A stretch of DNA of 64,000 nucleotides from Microbacterium sp. EST19A (GCF_019969685.1 NZ_JAHXYZ010000001.1:1426001-1490000), one strand, 5' to 3'. Positions 15,689 through 26,657 are shown, counted from the stretch's first letter. A program made the numbers and translations. Notes: a model not told the origin generated them from the sequence alone.

Positions 15689-18364
15689 TCAGCCGGCGGG
15701 TGTCAGCACCAGGACGTCGACCGCCGCAGCATCCACCGCCTTCGCGGAGAACGCCCACGGGCGCTGGATGCCGGCGGCCCAGTCGGCCGTCTGGTCGATG
15801 TAGTGCTCGTCGAAGGCGTGACCCGATGCGCCGGTGAGGTGGATCCACGTCGACGCGTCGAGGTCCGACAGATCGATCACCATGCGCATCGACGGCACCG
15901 TGGTGGTCGCGTACGAGGTGCCGAGCTCCCACCCCGTCGCGTTCACGACCGAGGCGCCGCCGCTGACCGGGAACGGGCCGCGGTTGAAGAGGGCTTCGAT
16001 CGGGGCGATGCCGGACGAGCCGAGGGTGTCGCTGGTGAGGGTGATGGCATGCAGGTCGCCCCAGTTCCAGCGGCTGATCGTCGTGCCCTGGATTGCCGCG
16101 AGTTCGTCGTAGGCGTCCTCCGCCGAGAGCGCGAGCATCTCCTCCATGCCGTCGACGTCGAGCTGCGGATTCTGCCACAGCGGATCGGACGGGTTCTCCA
16201 GCATGGTCGCGACGACCGTGAAGAGCCGGCTCTGACCGTCGATGGGCAGCGGCTGCTCGCGCTCGCCGAAGATGTTCTGCACGAGATTCGACCACAGCAC
16301 GTTCGCGTATGCGTCCGCCGCGGAGGATGCCGTGTTCTGCGCGTCCCACGAGCGGAGCAGCTCCACCGCCTCGCGCGGGCCGGCACCCGACACCTCGACG
16401 TCTTCCATCGCGGTCGTGAGCTGCTTGCCGATCCACATCTCGCTGTCCATCTGGATGGCGCGCATGTCCTCCGCCGTCAGCGGCGCCGCGGCCGCCCGCC
16501 GCTCGATGAGGTGCGCGATGCGTGCGGCGCGGTAGCCGTAGTCCCAGTCGCGCGAGAGGAAGTAGTCGTAGTCGTCGGTGACGATCGCGTTGTTCGCGGT
16601 GACGATGTAGCCCGACGTCGGGTTGTACGACACCGGCAGCTCCTCGAACGGGATGAAGCCCGTCCAGTCGTAGCTGCTGTTCCACCCCGGCTGCGGCATC
16701 CATCCGTCTCCTGCGCCGCGGATGGGCAGGCGGCCGGGGGTCTGGTACCCGATGTTGCCGTCGGTGTCCGCGTAGATGAGGTTCTGCGCCGGCACGTCGA
16801 AGAGCGACGCGGCATAGCGGAAGTCGTCGAAGTCCTGCGCGGTGGAGAGGGCGAAGATCGCCGTCGCCGTGGTGCCCGGGTCGAGAGCGGTCCAGCGCAG
16901 GCTGACCGCGTACTCGGGGTCTTCCTTCGGCTCGGGAAGCGTGCCGCCGGAGGCTCCGACCTGGTCGTCGTCGCCGCCGGCCTCCAGAGCCGGAAGGGGG
17001 TCCTCGGCGAGGGCCGTGAAGTCGTCGGTGAGCCCGGAGATGATCGGGCCGTGCACGGTCGAGCGGATGGTCAGCTCGATGTCGTCGCCGCCCGCGACCT
17101 TGATGGTCTCGGTGCTCTCCTCGAGCGGCACGAGCACGCCGTCGCGCCAGTACTCGTCGCCCTCGATCTTCTCCACGTAGAGGTCGGTGACATCGGTGGT
17201 GAGGTTCGTGAACCCCCAGGCGACCTTCTGGTTGTGCCCGATGACGATCCCGGGAAGCCCGGAGAACGAGAAGCCGCCCACGTCGAACGGGCAGGCGTCG
17301 TTCACGGTCGAGCACTTCAGCTGCACCTGGTACCAGACCGAGGGGAGAGAAGCTCCGAGGTGCGGATCGTTGGCGAGCAGCGGCATCCCGCTCTCGGTGA
17401 GTTCGCCCGACACGACCCACGAGTTCGAGCCGATGCCCTCCCCGACGTCGCCCACGAGCACGCTCGCGGCCTCGATCACGCTCGCGGTCTCTTCCCATTC
17501 CACGGTCGTGACCGCCTGCTGAACGTCATCGTCGGTCTCGGGCGACGTGTACGCGGCCGGGTCGACGCCGGTCTCGATCGCGGGCACCGTCGAGATCTTC
17601 GGGACGATCACCGGGTTCTCGTCGAACGGATAGTCGGGGTAGAGCTTCTCGAGCATCGCGCTCGTGTCGTCACCGGCATCCGATGCTCCGGCATCCAGCT
17701 CGGCGGCGAGGAGGGCGCGCTCGGTCTCGTCCTCGACGTTGCCTCGCAGGTCCCAGGCCATCGCCTTCAGCCAGGCGACCGAGTCGGCGGGCTCCCAGGG
17801 TTCGGGGGCGTAGTCGGGATTCTGTATGCCGAGAACGGCATACTCGAGCGAGAGCTCGGCGCCGGAGCGCGACGCCAGGTAGGCGTTCACGCCGTCAGCG
17901 TACGCCTCGTAGTAGCCGAGCGTCTTCTCATCCATCTCCGCGACCTCGGCCTCGGCGACCTTGCGCCAGCCGAGGGTGCGGAGGAACGCGTCGGTGCCCG
18001 CCTGTGATTCGCCGAACATCTCGGCAACACGACCGGCGGTGACGTGCCGGCGGAAGTCCATCTCGAAGAACCGGTCCTGGGCGTGCACGAAGCCCTCGGC
18101 GTAGAACAGGTCGTCGGTCGAGTCGGCGGTGATCGTCGGGATGCCGCTCGCATCACGCTGCACCGTGACCTCGGAGGTGAGTCCCTTCAGCGCGACCGTG
18201 CCTTCGGTCTGCGGGAAGGAGCGCTGGATCGTCCACGTCACGAAGAAGGCCGCGGCGACCGCGATAACGATGATCCCGGCGACGACGAGGAACGCGATGC
18301 GCCCGATCCGCACCCCCAGCGAGGGGCGTGAGGGGACGGCAATCTCCGGCGAATCAGTCGTCAT
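15689..18364 (-). CDS. Membrane-anchored penicillin acylase-family (Ntn) amidohydrolase
   Basis: This 891-residue protein has one N-terminal membrane helix (about residues 18-45, IAFLVVAGIIVIAVAAAFFVTW) instead of the usual cleavable signal. The alpha-chain region, a linker and the self-cleavage site G|SNSWVVSG follow; the predicted N-terminal nucleophile is Ser313. The beta chain carries the family's NDPHL and HNQKVAWGFTN elements. The enzyme should mature by autocleavage and hydrolyse amide bonds outside the membrane; acyl-homoserine lactones, penicillins or N-acyl amino acids are possible substrates. I chose the ATG at 18364, preceded by AAAGAG, over one 14 codons upstream. Confidence 0.9.
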   Translation of the reverse strand: MTTDSPEIAVPSRPSLGVRIGRIAFLVVAGIIVIAVAAAFFVTWTIQRSFPQTEGTVALKGLTSEVTVQRDASGIPTITADSTDDLFYAEGFVHAQDRFFEMDFRRHVTAGRVAEMFGESQAGTDAFLRTLGWRKVAEAEVAEMDEKTLGYYEAYADGVNAYLASRSGAELSLEYAVLGIQNPDYAPEPWEPADSVAWLKAMAWDLRGNVEDETERALLAAELDAGASDAGDDTSAMLEKLYPDYPFDENPVIVPKISTVPAIETGVDPAAYTSPETDDDVQQAVTTVEWEETASVIEAASVLVGDVGEGIGSNSWVVSGELTESGMPLLANDPHLGASLPSVWYQVQLKCSTVNDACPFDVGGFSFSGLPGIVIGHNQKVAWGFTNLTTDVTDLYVEKIEGDEYWRDGVLVPLEESTETIKVAGGDDIELTIRSTVHGPIISGLTDDFTALAEDPLPALEAGGDDDQVGASGGTLPEPKEDPEYAVSLRWTALDPGTTATAIFALSTAQDFDDFRYAASLFDVPAQNLIYADTDGNIGYQTPGRLPIRGAGDGWMPQPGWNSSYDWTGFIPFEELPVSYNPTSGYIVTANNAIVTDDYDYFLSRDWDYGYRAARIAHLIERRAAAAPLTAEDMRAIQMDSEMWIGKQLTTAMEDVEVSGAGPREAVELLRSWDAQNTASSAADAYANVLWSNLVQNIFGEREQPLPIDGQSRLFTVVATMLENPSDPLWQNPQLDVDGMEEMLALSAEDAYDELAAIQGTTISRWNWGDLHAITLTSDTLGSSGIAPIEALFNRGPFPVSGGASVVNATGWELGTSYATTTVPSMRMVIDLSDLDASTWIHLTGASGHAFDEHYIDQTADWAAGIQRPWAFSAKAVDAAAVDVLVLTPAG

Positions 18365-18466
18365 CGTTGAGCGCTCTTTCGGGTAGCAGGTGGGACTCAG
18401 TCCCACCGAGCCCCGGTGCGCGTTTCAGGGCCGCGCCCTCGCATCATATCCCCGCGGAGGATCCGG

Positions 18467-20308
18467 TCACCCGATCAGACTGGGCTGCAGGTCGCGGAGT
18501 GTGCGTCGATGCGTCATCCGCGTCACGCCGATCATCGCGAACGCCAGCGCGCCGACCAGCCAGAGAGCGAGGACCGCCACATCCCATCCGGCGCGCGCGA
18601 GGTCACCCCCGTACATGAGCTGACGCATCGCGTCGACGACGTATCCCAGCGGCAGCACATGATGCAGCGCCGCGAGAGGAGCGGGCAGCGTCTGCCAGGG
18701 GAAAGTGCCGCCCGCGGTGACCAGCTGCAGCACCATCAGCACGAGGCCGAGGAACTGTCCGACCGACCCCAGCCACACGTTGAGCGCGAGGATGATCGCC
18801 GCGAACGTCGCGGAGGCGAACACCATGATCCCCAGCGTGCCGAGCGGATTGTCGAACGTGAAGCCCAGCGTGATCGCGAGGATCCCCATCAGGCCGACCA
18901 TCTGCACGGCTCCGAGCATCGCGGGTGTGAGCCAGCCCGCGAGCGTGATGCGCACCGGAGAGTGCAGTGCCGTCACCGCACGACGCGAGATCGGCTTGAC
19001 GATCAGGAACAGTGCGTAGATGCCGATCCAGGCCGAGAGGGCGGCGAAGAAGGGCGCCAGTCCTGCGCCGTAGTCTTCAGCGGAGGCGACCTTGTCGCTC
19101 GACACCTTCACCGGGTCGGCGATCGTGTCGGCCTGCAGGGACCGGAGCTCGGGGGTGGATGCCGGGATCTGCCCGACACCGTCGGAGAGGCCGTCGCGCA
19201 GTTCGGCAGCGCCGGCGGCGAGAGTGCCCAGTCCGTCGCGGAGCTGTGCGGCCCCCGTGTTCGCGGATGCTGCACCGGAGGCGACCGTGCCCGCCCCGGT
19301 CGCGAGGTCGGACGCGCCGGTGGCGAGGGATGCCGCGCCCGCGGCGAGCTGATCGACCTGACCGACGGCGGTCTGCACGCGGGTGTTGCCGTCCTGCAGA
19401 CGGGTCGCCAGAGGGTCGAGGGCCGCGAGGACCTGGTCGATCTCGTCGGGGGTCAGTCCCTGTTCGGCGAGTCTGGTCGCGATGTCGGTGCGCACCTGCG
19501 GCAACGCGTCGGCGGCCTGCTGCACGGCGGCACCCGCACGGTCGGCGACATCGGCGAGCTGACGGTTGCCCGCGCTCACCTGCTGCGCTCCGTCGGCGAG
19601 GGTCTGCGCGCCGGCGGCCAGCTGTGCCGTGCCGTCGGCGAGCTGCGCCGTGCCGTCGGCGAGGGTGGAGCTGCCGGATGCCGCGGTGTTCGCGCCGTCG
19701 GTCAGCTGCGAGGCGCCGTCGGCGGCGGTGACCAGGCTGTCGCGCACATCGCTCAAGCCCGTGAGGAGCCGTTCCGCCGCCTCGCTGCCGACCATCTCGG
19801 CCACGGAGCTGCGGATCTTCTCCACCGCCTGCGTGCCCATCGACGAGGCGAGATAGTTGTTCGCGTCGTTGGTCTCGAGGTCGATGCGCGCCTGGTGGGG
19901 ATCGTCGCCCGCCGCCGAGGTGAGGGCCGAGGAGAAGTCGGCGGGAATCGTCACGGTGAAGTCGACGGTGCCTTCGCGGAGGGCGTCGGCGGCCTCATCG
20001 GCCGTCATCCGCCGCCAGTCGAAGGCGTTCCCCTCGATGAGGTTCTCGGCGACGTCCTCGCCGTAGTTCACGGTGTCTGAGCCCTCGGCCCCTGAGCCCG
20101 TCGAAGGGGCGGTCGCCGGGGCGCCCTCGTCGTCGACCACGAGCGCCACCGGCACCTCGGGGAACTTCGCGTAGGGATCCTGATTCGCCCACAGGTAGAG
20201 GCCGCCGTACAGGATCGGCACGCAGATCAGCGCGACGAGCGCGATGATGCCCATCTTGCTGGCGGTCAGACGTCGCAGCTCGGCCGCGATCATCGAGGGG
20301 ACCTTCAT
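18467..20308 (-). CDS. YhgE/Pip-family membrane protein
   Basis: This 613-residue protein has the YhgE/Pip plan. There is one N-terminal helix (about 20-40) and a long extracytoplasmic region. Residues about 195-400 of that region hold many copies of an eleven-residue pattern such as LADGTAQLADG and LAAGAQTLADG, expected to form a coiled rod. Five or six C-terminal spans resemble an ABC-2 permease. Relatives act in envelope export, phage adsorption or as partners of ESX-like systems. Its ATG overlaps the stop of the upstream ABC-like gene (ATGA). A repeat-like palindrome has entered its reading frame at 20090-20107. Confidence 0.88.
   Translation of the reverse strand: MKVPSMIAAELRRLTASKMGIIALVALICVPILYGGLYLWANQDPYAKFPEVPVALVVDDEGAPATAPSTGSGAEGSDTVNYGEDVAENLIEGNAFDWRRMTADEAADALREGTVDFTVTIPADFSSALTSAAGDDPHQARIDLETNDANNYLASSMGTQAVEKIRSSVAEMVGSEAAERLLTGLSDVRDSLVTAADGASQLTDGANTAASGSSTLADGTAQLADGTAQLAAGAQTLADGAQQVSAGNRQLADVADRAGAAVQQAADALPQVRTDIATRLAEQGLTPDEIDQVLAALDPLATRLQDGNTRVQTAVGQVDQLAAGAASLATGASDLATGAGTVASGAASANTGAAQLRDGLGTLAAGAAELRDGLSDGVGQIPASTPELRSLQADTIADPVKVSSDKVASAEDYGAGLAPFFAALSAWIGIYALFLIVKPISRRAVTALHSPVRITLAGWLTPAMLGAVQMVGLMGILAITLGFTFDNPLGTLGIMVFASATFAAIILALNVWLGSVGQFLGLVLMVLQLVTAGGTFPWQTLPAPLAALHHVLPLGYVVDAMRQLMYGGDLARAGWDVAVLALWLVGALAFAMIGVTRMTHRRTLRDLQPSLIG
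20090..20107. repeat. Copy of a CCCTGAGCCCGTCGAAGGG-type palindromic repeat inside the YhgE gene
   Basis: The sequence matches, from memory, a small palindrome widely dispersed in many bacterial genomes (CCTTCGACxGGCTCAGG). Here it lies in frame and encodes part of a flexible insert, APSTGSGAEGSD, at about residues 66-77. A related element at 31843-31866 is read in the same frame as PSTG. Confidence 0.6.
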
Positions 20309-21024
20309 CGCGCGTCTCCGTTCTCGGTGTCGGTGTCGGTGGCGGTGCGCGTGTCGGCCCCCGAAGTGGCGTCGGCGGGCTCCTCGAGCACGAGCGGCTC
20401 GACCGGGCCCGAGGCGTTGATCGCGTCGAACTCCTGCATCCGCTCGAGGGCGACGGCTGCGGAGCCTCCGACGACCACGAGCATGGCGTAGCCGCGATCG
20501 GCGAACTCTCCGGCGATGCGCCACCAGCCGTCGGGGCTGCCGCCGTGCCGGTCGGGTGCGACGAGCACGATGCCCTCGACGCCGTCGCGCAGCACCGCGA
20601 GCTCGCACAGGATCCTCACGCGGGCGGCCGGATCGACGCTCCCGATCGGGACGGATGCCAGTTCGGCGAACCCCAGCCCCGCGAGCCAGCGGCGTGCGTG
20701 AATGGGTGTCGCGCCGACTCCGGCGAACATGAGCTCTTCCCCGACGACGCCCGCGAGTGCGATGTCGGCGTGCGGGTCGCTGACCGAGGGAGCGTCGACC
20801 AGGGCCACGCGACGCCGGAGGTCTTTGGTGTTCTCGGCGCCGTCGAGGGTGACGCGACCGGTGTCGGGTCGCATCCTGCCGCTGGCGATGAGGCCGAGCA
20901 CGGTCGGTCGCTGCTCGGTCTCGGCGAGGGCGAAGCGCACGGCGCCGGTGTGGAACTCGAGGCTCGTCCGCGGCAGCGCCTCGCCGCCACGGCCCTTGCT
21001 CACGTCGTACAGGGTGATCCTCAT
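20305..21024 (-). CDS. Degenerate ABC-type ATPase-like protein
   Basis: This 239-residue protein aligns by pattern with an ABC ATPase, but its catalytic motifs are gone. The Walker A site reads AETEQRPTV before LGLIASGRMRPDTGRVTLDG, with no GxGK. The signature region is SVDPAARVRILCELAVLRD in place of LSGGQ. Walker B is IVLVAPDRHG without the catalytic Glu. It lies between a TetR gene and the YhgE/Pip gene with ATGA overlaps on both sides, so it is probably a non-hydrolysing or regulatory partner of the permease. A long acidic tail, rich in Thr and Asp, ends the protein. Confidence 0.7.
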   Translation of the reverse strand: MRITLYDVSKGRGGEALPRTSLEFHTGAVRFALAETEQRPTVLGLIASGRMRPDTGRVTLDGAENTKDLRRRVALVDAPSVSDPHADIALAGVVGEELMFAGVGATPIHARRWLAGLGFAELASVPIGSVDPAARVRILCELAVLRDGVEGIVLVAPDRHGGSPDGWWRIAGEFADRGYAMLVVVGGSAAVALERMQEFDAINASGPVEPLVLEEPADATSGADTRTATDTDTENGDAR

Positions 21025-21653
21025 GCGTGCGCCTCCTGGTCGGCGTCTGCGGCGACGATGTCGGGGTGCGCGGCGAGCAGCTCGTCGGCTTCGCGCCACG
21101 ACAGCCCGGCGATGCTCAACACGGTGCGCACCGCGAGGTTCGCGGCGCCGGTGCTCGCGGCATCCGTCCTGGAGACGACCGTGCGGGCCATCTCCTCGAT
21201 GAGGCGGGCGAGCGTGGGGGCGGCGAGGTCGGTGCGGAAGCTGCCGTCGTCCTGGCCGCGACGGGCGAGCTCGGCGACGGTGCGGCGGAGTGGTGCGAGG
21301 GCCGCGGCCGTGTGCTCGACGTGCGCCTCGTCGAGGGCGAGCGCGGCGGCGACCTGCACGTGCGCGGCCTCCTGCCAGAGCCGTGCGGCGAGACGGGCGA
21401 GGGCGATGCGGCTGTCGGGGTCGTCGACCGAGGCGGCGATGGCGTTGAAGCGCTGCGCCCCGCTGGAGATGAGCTCGCGGATGAGAGCGTCGCGGTCGTC
21501 GAAGTGGCCGTACAGGGTGCGGCGGGAGAGCCCTGCGCTGCGCGCGATGACGTCGACGGAGGCATGCGGGTCGCTCGACAGGGTGATGCGGGCGGCGTCG
21601 AGGATGCCGGCGCGGTTCTCGACGGCATCGCGGCGGGGTGCACGGGTGGTCAT
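21021..21653 (-). CDS. TetR-family regulator of the YhgE operon
   Basis: The 210-residue protein has a TetR HTH at about residues 32-54 (SVDVIARSAGLSRRTLYGHFDDR) and a helical C-terminal domain. The chosen ATG (21653) has GGAGG only one base upstream; an ATG 12 codons earlier is the alternative. It is the first gene of a three-gene operon with the ABC-like and YhgE genes, and a perfect palindrome just upstream should serve for autoregulation. Its ligand is unknown. Confidence 0.88.
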   Translation of the reverse strand: MTTRAPRRDAVENRAGILDAARITLSSDPHASVDVIARSAGLSRRTLYGHFDDRDALIRELISSGAQRFNAIAASVDDPDSRIALARLAARLWQEAAHVQVAAALALDEAHVEHTAAALAPLRRTVAELARRGQDDGSFRTDLAAPTLARLIEEMARTVVSRTDAASTGAANLAVRTVLSIAGLSWREADELLAAHPDIVAADADQEAHA

Positions 21654-21672
21654 GCCTCCATGGTACTTATAG

Positions 21673-21688
21673 TGCACAAGAGTGTGCA
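21673..21688. promoter_or_regulatory. Palindromic operator before the TetR-ABC-YhgE operon
   Basis: TGCACAAGAGTGTGCA has perfect six-base arms around AGAG. It lies 20 bp upstream of the TetR start codon and overlaps the AT-rich TATAAG on the minus strand that could be the -10 box. Confidence 0.65.
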
Positions 21689-21734
21689 AGATAATTCGGA
21701 GGACTCACAGCATCCGACAGGCAGACACGACGAA

Positions 21735-21762
21735 GGGGGCGGATGCCGCAGCATCCGCCCCC
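21735..21762 (-). terminator. Hairpin terminator after argG
   Basis: GGGGGCGGATGC (21735-21746) and GCATCCGCCCCC (21751-21762) form a perfect 12-bp stem with a four-base loop, 14 bp beyond the argG stop. The T-run is poor (TTCGTCG), as is common in high-GC genomes. Confidence 0.75.
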
Positions 21763-21776
21763 TTCTGGAAATCGGT

Positions 21777-23908
<2,132 letters not shown>

Positions 23909-25156
23909 TCAGAGGTCTTCGTGCCGCGCCGTGCGCAGCGGTGAGAGCAGGACGATGAGCGCCGCCACGACGAACACGACCACGCTCACGCCGATCGTGA
24001 CGCGGAACCCGAAGGCGGTGGCGAGCCCGCCGGCCACCAGCGCGCCGATCAGGAACATCACTCGATTGACGGTGCGGATCGAGGCGTTCAACCGCCCCTG
24101 CATCTGATCCGGGGCGACCGCTTGCCGGTAGCCCATCTCGTTGGGGTCTTCGAGGCCCATGCCGAGTCCGAACAGGAACTGGCCGATGCCGAGCGGGATC
24201 GCGATGATCGCGATGTTGTCGGATGCCGGGAGGACGAGCACCGCGAGCCACGCCACCGCCGACAGAGTGCGCCCGGCGAGCACCGCTCCGCCGACTCCGA
24301 AGCGTCGACCGGCCGCCGAGGCGAGCAGTGCTCCGAGGAAGCCGCCGACGCCGCCCATCGCGAGCACGAGTCCGAACACCAGAGCGCCGAGGTCGAGCTC
24401 TCGCAGCGCATACGGGGCGAAGGCCGTCAGCGCGATGCTGTTGCCGAGGAACCAGAAGTTGATCGAGGCGGCCATCGGGGCGAGGGTGCGATGCGAGTAC
24501 GTCCACCGCACACCCTCGACGATGTCGTGACCGAGGTGGCGCCCATCCGTCCGTCGCTCCGCCTTCGCCTCGTCGACCTTGATGCGGCTGAGCAGCACGG
24601 CGCTCACCAGGTAGCCGACCGCGTCGATGAGGATAGAGATCGGAGCGCTGAGCCAGCCCACGAGAAGACCGCCGAGCGCCGGACCCGTCGTCTGCGCCAC
24701 GGTGCCCGCTTGTCCGAGCCTGGCGTTCGCGGCGACGAGCCGGTTCCGGGGCACGAGCCGGGGGAGCATCGGCTGGGCGGCGGAGTCGGCGATCAGCGTC
24801 AGAGCGCCGAAGATCAGGAACAGGGCCCCGAACGTCCAGACGGTCAGGGTGCCGGTGACCCACAGCACCGGGATCGCCCCGAGGACGAGCGCGCGGCCGA
24901 CGCTCGCGAGCACCATGGCGGGCTTGCGGCGCCACCGGTCCATCAGCGCCCCGACGATCAGGCCGAAGAGCAGGTACGGCACCACGTTGGCCGCGTTGAG
25001 CAGCCCGATCTCGAAGGCGGAGGCGTCCAGCGTCGTGACGATGAGCACCTGGAACGCGACGGCGCTGACGGCTCCGGTGAAAGCCCCGAGGGTGGACGAC
25101 GACCAGAAGAGCGCGAACGCGGGAAGGCGCAGGACCTCGCCCGGTCTGTCACTCAT
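23909..25156 (-). CDS. MFS transporter, EntS/MdtG-like
   Basis: This 415-residue protein has 12 spans. The A-motif is present as GALMDRWRRKPAM (residues 65-77), with related sequences at the start of the second half. The opening (RLPAFALFWSSSTLGAFTGAVSAVAFQVLI) resembles the MFS_3/EntS branch of siderophore and multidrug exporters. No neighbouring gene points to the substrate. Confidence 0.88.
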   Translation of the reverse strand: MSDRPGEVLRLPAFALFWSSSTLGAFTGAVSAVAFQVLIVTTLDASAFEIGLLNAANVVPYLLFGLIVGALMDRWRRKPAMVLASVGRALVLGAIPVLWVTGTLTVWTFGALFLIFGALTLIADSAAQPMLPRLVPRNRLVAANARLGQAGTVAQTTGPALGGLLVGWLSAPISILIDAVGYLVSAVLLSRIKVDEAKAERRTDGRHLGHDIVEGVRWTYSHRTLAPMAASINFWFLGNSIALTAFAPYALRELDLGALVFGLVLAMGGVGGFLGALLASAAGRRFGVGGAVLAGRTLSAVAWLAVLVLPASDNIAIIAIPLGIGQFLFGLGMGLEDPNEMGYRQAVAPDQMQGRLNASIRTVNRVMFLIGALVAGGLATAFGFRVTIGVSVVVFVVAALIVLLSPLRTARHEDL

Positions 25157-25207
25157 CAGATGTTCCGATTAACGCTTCTCTCGGCGCGGTTCCACTCGAT
25201 TCGGTCG

Positions 25208-25465
25208 TCATTTTGCTGCGCCGTACTTGCGGAACGCGTTCTGCTTCGAGGTGCGCAGCGCGAGACCGATCATCGTCCAGGAGTCCCCCGCTGCTCTCGA
25301 TGCCGCGACAGCAGCCGTGAGCTGTCGGTCGGCGGCGTCACGTGCTGCGCGGGCCGCGGCGATGTCGCGCAGCCGGGATGCGTCGCGCATCGTCTCAGGA
25401 CGGATGCTGTCGATGAACGCCTCCACGTCCTGATCGCGATCGTCTCGGACGGCTGTCCTGGTCAC
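25208..25465 (-). CDS. Small HTH protein, possible antitoxin
   Basis: The 85-residue protein has an N-terminal acidic helix and ends in a helix-turn-helix-like segment, GDSWTMIGLALRTSKQNAFRKYG (about 60-82), similar in pattern to the GxSWxEIGxxLGxSxQxAxxRxG repeats of small actinobacterial DNA-binding proteins. It starts with GTG behind GGGAGGAC. It lies 10 bp downstream of the toxin-like gene. The pair could be a type II toxin-antitoxin system, but this is inference from size, order and HTH. Confidence 0.55.
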   Translation of the reverse strand: MTRTAVRDDRDQDVEAFIDSIRPETMRDASRLRDIAAARAARDAADRQLTAAVAASRAAGDSWTMIGLALRTSKQNAFRKYGAAK

Positions 25466-25475
25466 GGGTCCTCCC

Positions 25476-25733
25476 TCAGAGATAGTGGTATCGACTGGGT
25501 CGGAGTCGATCCGCGTGAATGATGAGCGACGGGTTCTGAGCCGGCACCAGGACGATTTCGAGGAGCCGCCCGACGCGATCGGCTCCGATGATCAGAATGC
25601 GCTCCTCTCCCTGATACTCCTGCTCGCGGTAGCGGATCGGATGATCGACAGCGTGGATCATGTCGGCGTCGTCCACTCCGTGCTTCCGGGCGCTCGGCGC
25701 GATCCGGATGCGGTCAGCGTAACGGTCGCGCAT
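25476..25733 (-). CDS. Small protein, possible toxin of a toxin-antitoxin pair
   Basis: This 85-residue protein begins RDRYADRIRIAPSARKHGVDDADMIHAV and ends GADRVGRLLEIVLVPA..LIIHADRLRPSRYHYL. The pattern (basic start, RKHG-V-xxxDMIHAV, GxDxxGRLLE, IIHA-LRP) is one I recognise in many actinobacterial two-gene cassettes and resembles BrnT-like RNases, though the match is loose. The ATG at 25733 lacks a well-spaced ribosome site. A TTG at 25745 is the alternative, and AGGAGG lies 16 bp before it. It precedes the HTH gene. Confidence 0.5.
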   Translation of the reverse strand: MRDRYADRIRIAPSARKHGVDDADMIHAVDHPIRYREQEYQGEERILIIGADRVGRLLEIVLVPAQNPSLIIHADRLRPSRYHYL

Positions 25734-25925
25734 GCCGAGCGTCAATGTTTTGTTGACGACGCCTCCTGATCATGGCTCCAGGTAACTCGTCCGGAGGTCT
25801 GCGTCGTTCGAGCGTCGACTCACCCAGCCGACGGCTGGGGAAAATCGTCCGAAACCGCTCACTGGGCAGGAGCGGCGTCCTCCTCAACCCGCGCTCACCG
25901 TGGGAGAGTGTCCACGGAGGTCGAC

Positions 25926-26633
25926 ATGGGCGAAGCAGTGCTGTGGGGCGTGGTCGCGGCATCGCCCCTGTTCATCGGCGCGGTCCTCGCGATGCTGCGG
26001 AAGTGGCCGCCGCGTTGGCTCGGCATCGTCCTCGGCTTCGGCGCCGGCGCGCTGATGGCCTCGATCGCCTTCGAGCTCTGGGAAGAGGGACTGAACCGCG
26101 GTGGGGCCGTGCCACTCGTGGCCGGAGTCGCCGCCGGCGCCCTCGCGTACTACATCGCCGCGCGCATCCTCGATGCCAGGGCGGCGAAGAAGAAGGGTGA
26201 GGCCGGCGGAGGGCAGCTCGCCGTCGGTGCACTCCTCGACGGCATCCCCGAGCAGCTCGTCCTCGGTATCGGTCTCGCCTCCGGCGAACCCGTCAGCATC
26301 GCCCTCGTCGTCGCCATCCTCGTCTCGAACCTGCCGGAGTCGATCGGCTCGGCCGCCGACCTGCTCCAGGGCGGAATGGCGAAGGGCCGCGTGCTGCTGC
26401 TGTGGGCGGGGGTGGCCGTCATCTGCGCGCTCGCCACGGTCGCGGGCTTCGCACTGGCCACCGTCACCGGCGACGTGTTCCGCACGGCCGCGAGCGGATT
26501 CGCCGCCGGAGCCCTGCTGGTGATGCTCGTCGACTCGATGGTCCCCGAGGCCCAGTCGAAGGCCAAGGAGTCGACCGGCCTCGCCACCGTGCTCGGCTTC
26601 GCGCTCGCCGCGGCCCTGTCGTTCGCCGGCTGA
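25926..26633 (+). CDS. ZIP-like metal transporter family protein
   Basis: This 235-residue protein has about seven spans and the ZIP layout. The two metal-site helices read LLDGIPEQLVLGIGL and VSNLPESIGSAADL. In classical ZIP proteins the first motif is HxxPEG, so a histidine is replaced by Asp here and the second motif has no His. It may carry a different cation or have lost zinc transport. The ATG at 25926 has GGAGG six bases upstream and is preferred over a GTG at 25908. Confidence 0.75.
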   Translation: MGEAVLWGVVAASPLFIGAVLAMLRKWPPRWLGIVLGFGAGALMASIAFELWEEGLNRGGAVPLVAGVAAGALAYYIAARILDARAAKKKGEAGGGQLAVGALLDGIPEQLVLGIGLASGEPVSIALVVAILVSNLPESIGSAADLLQGGMAKGRVLLLWAGVAVICALATVAGFALATVTGDVFRTAASGFAAGALLVMLVDSMVPEAQSKAKESTGLATVLGFALAAALSFAG

Positions 26634-26657
26634 CCCGGCGCGCCGGCATCCCCCCCG

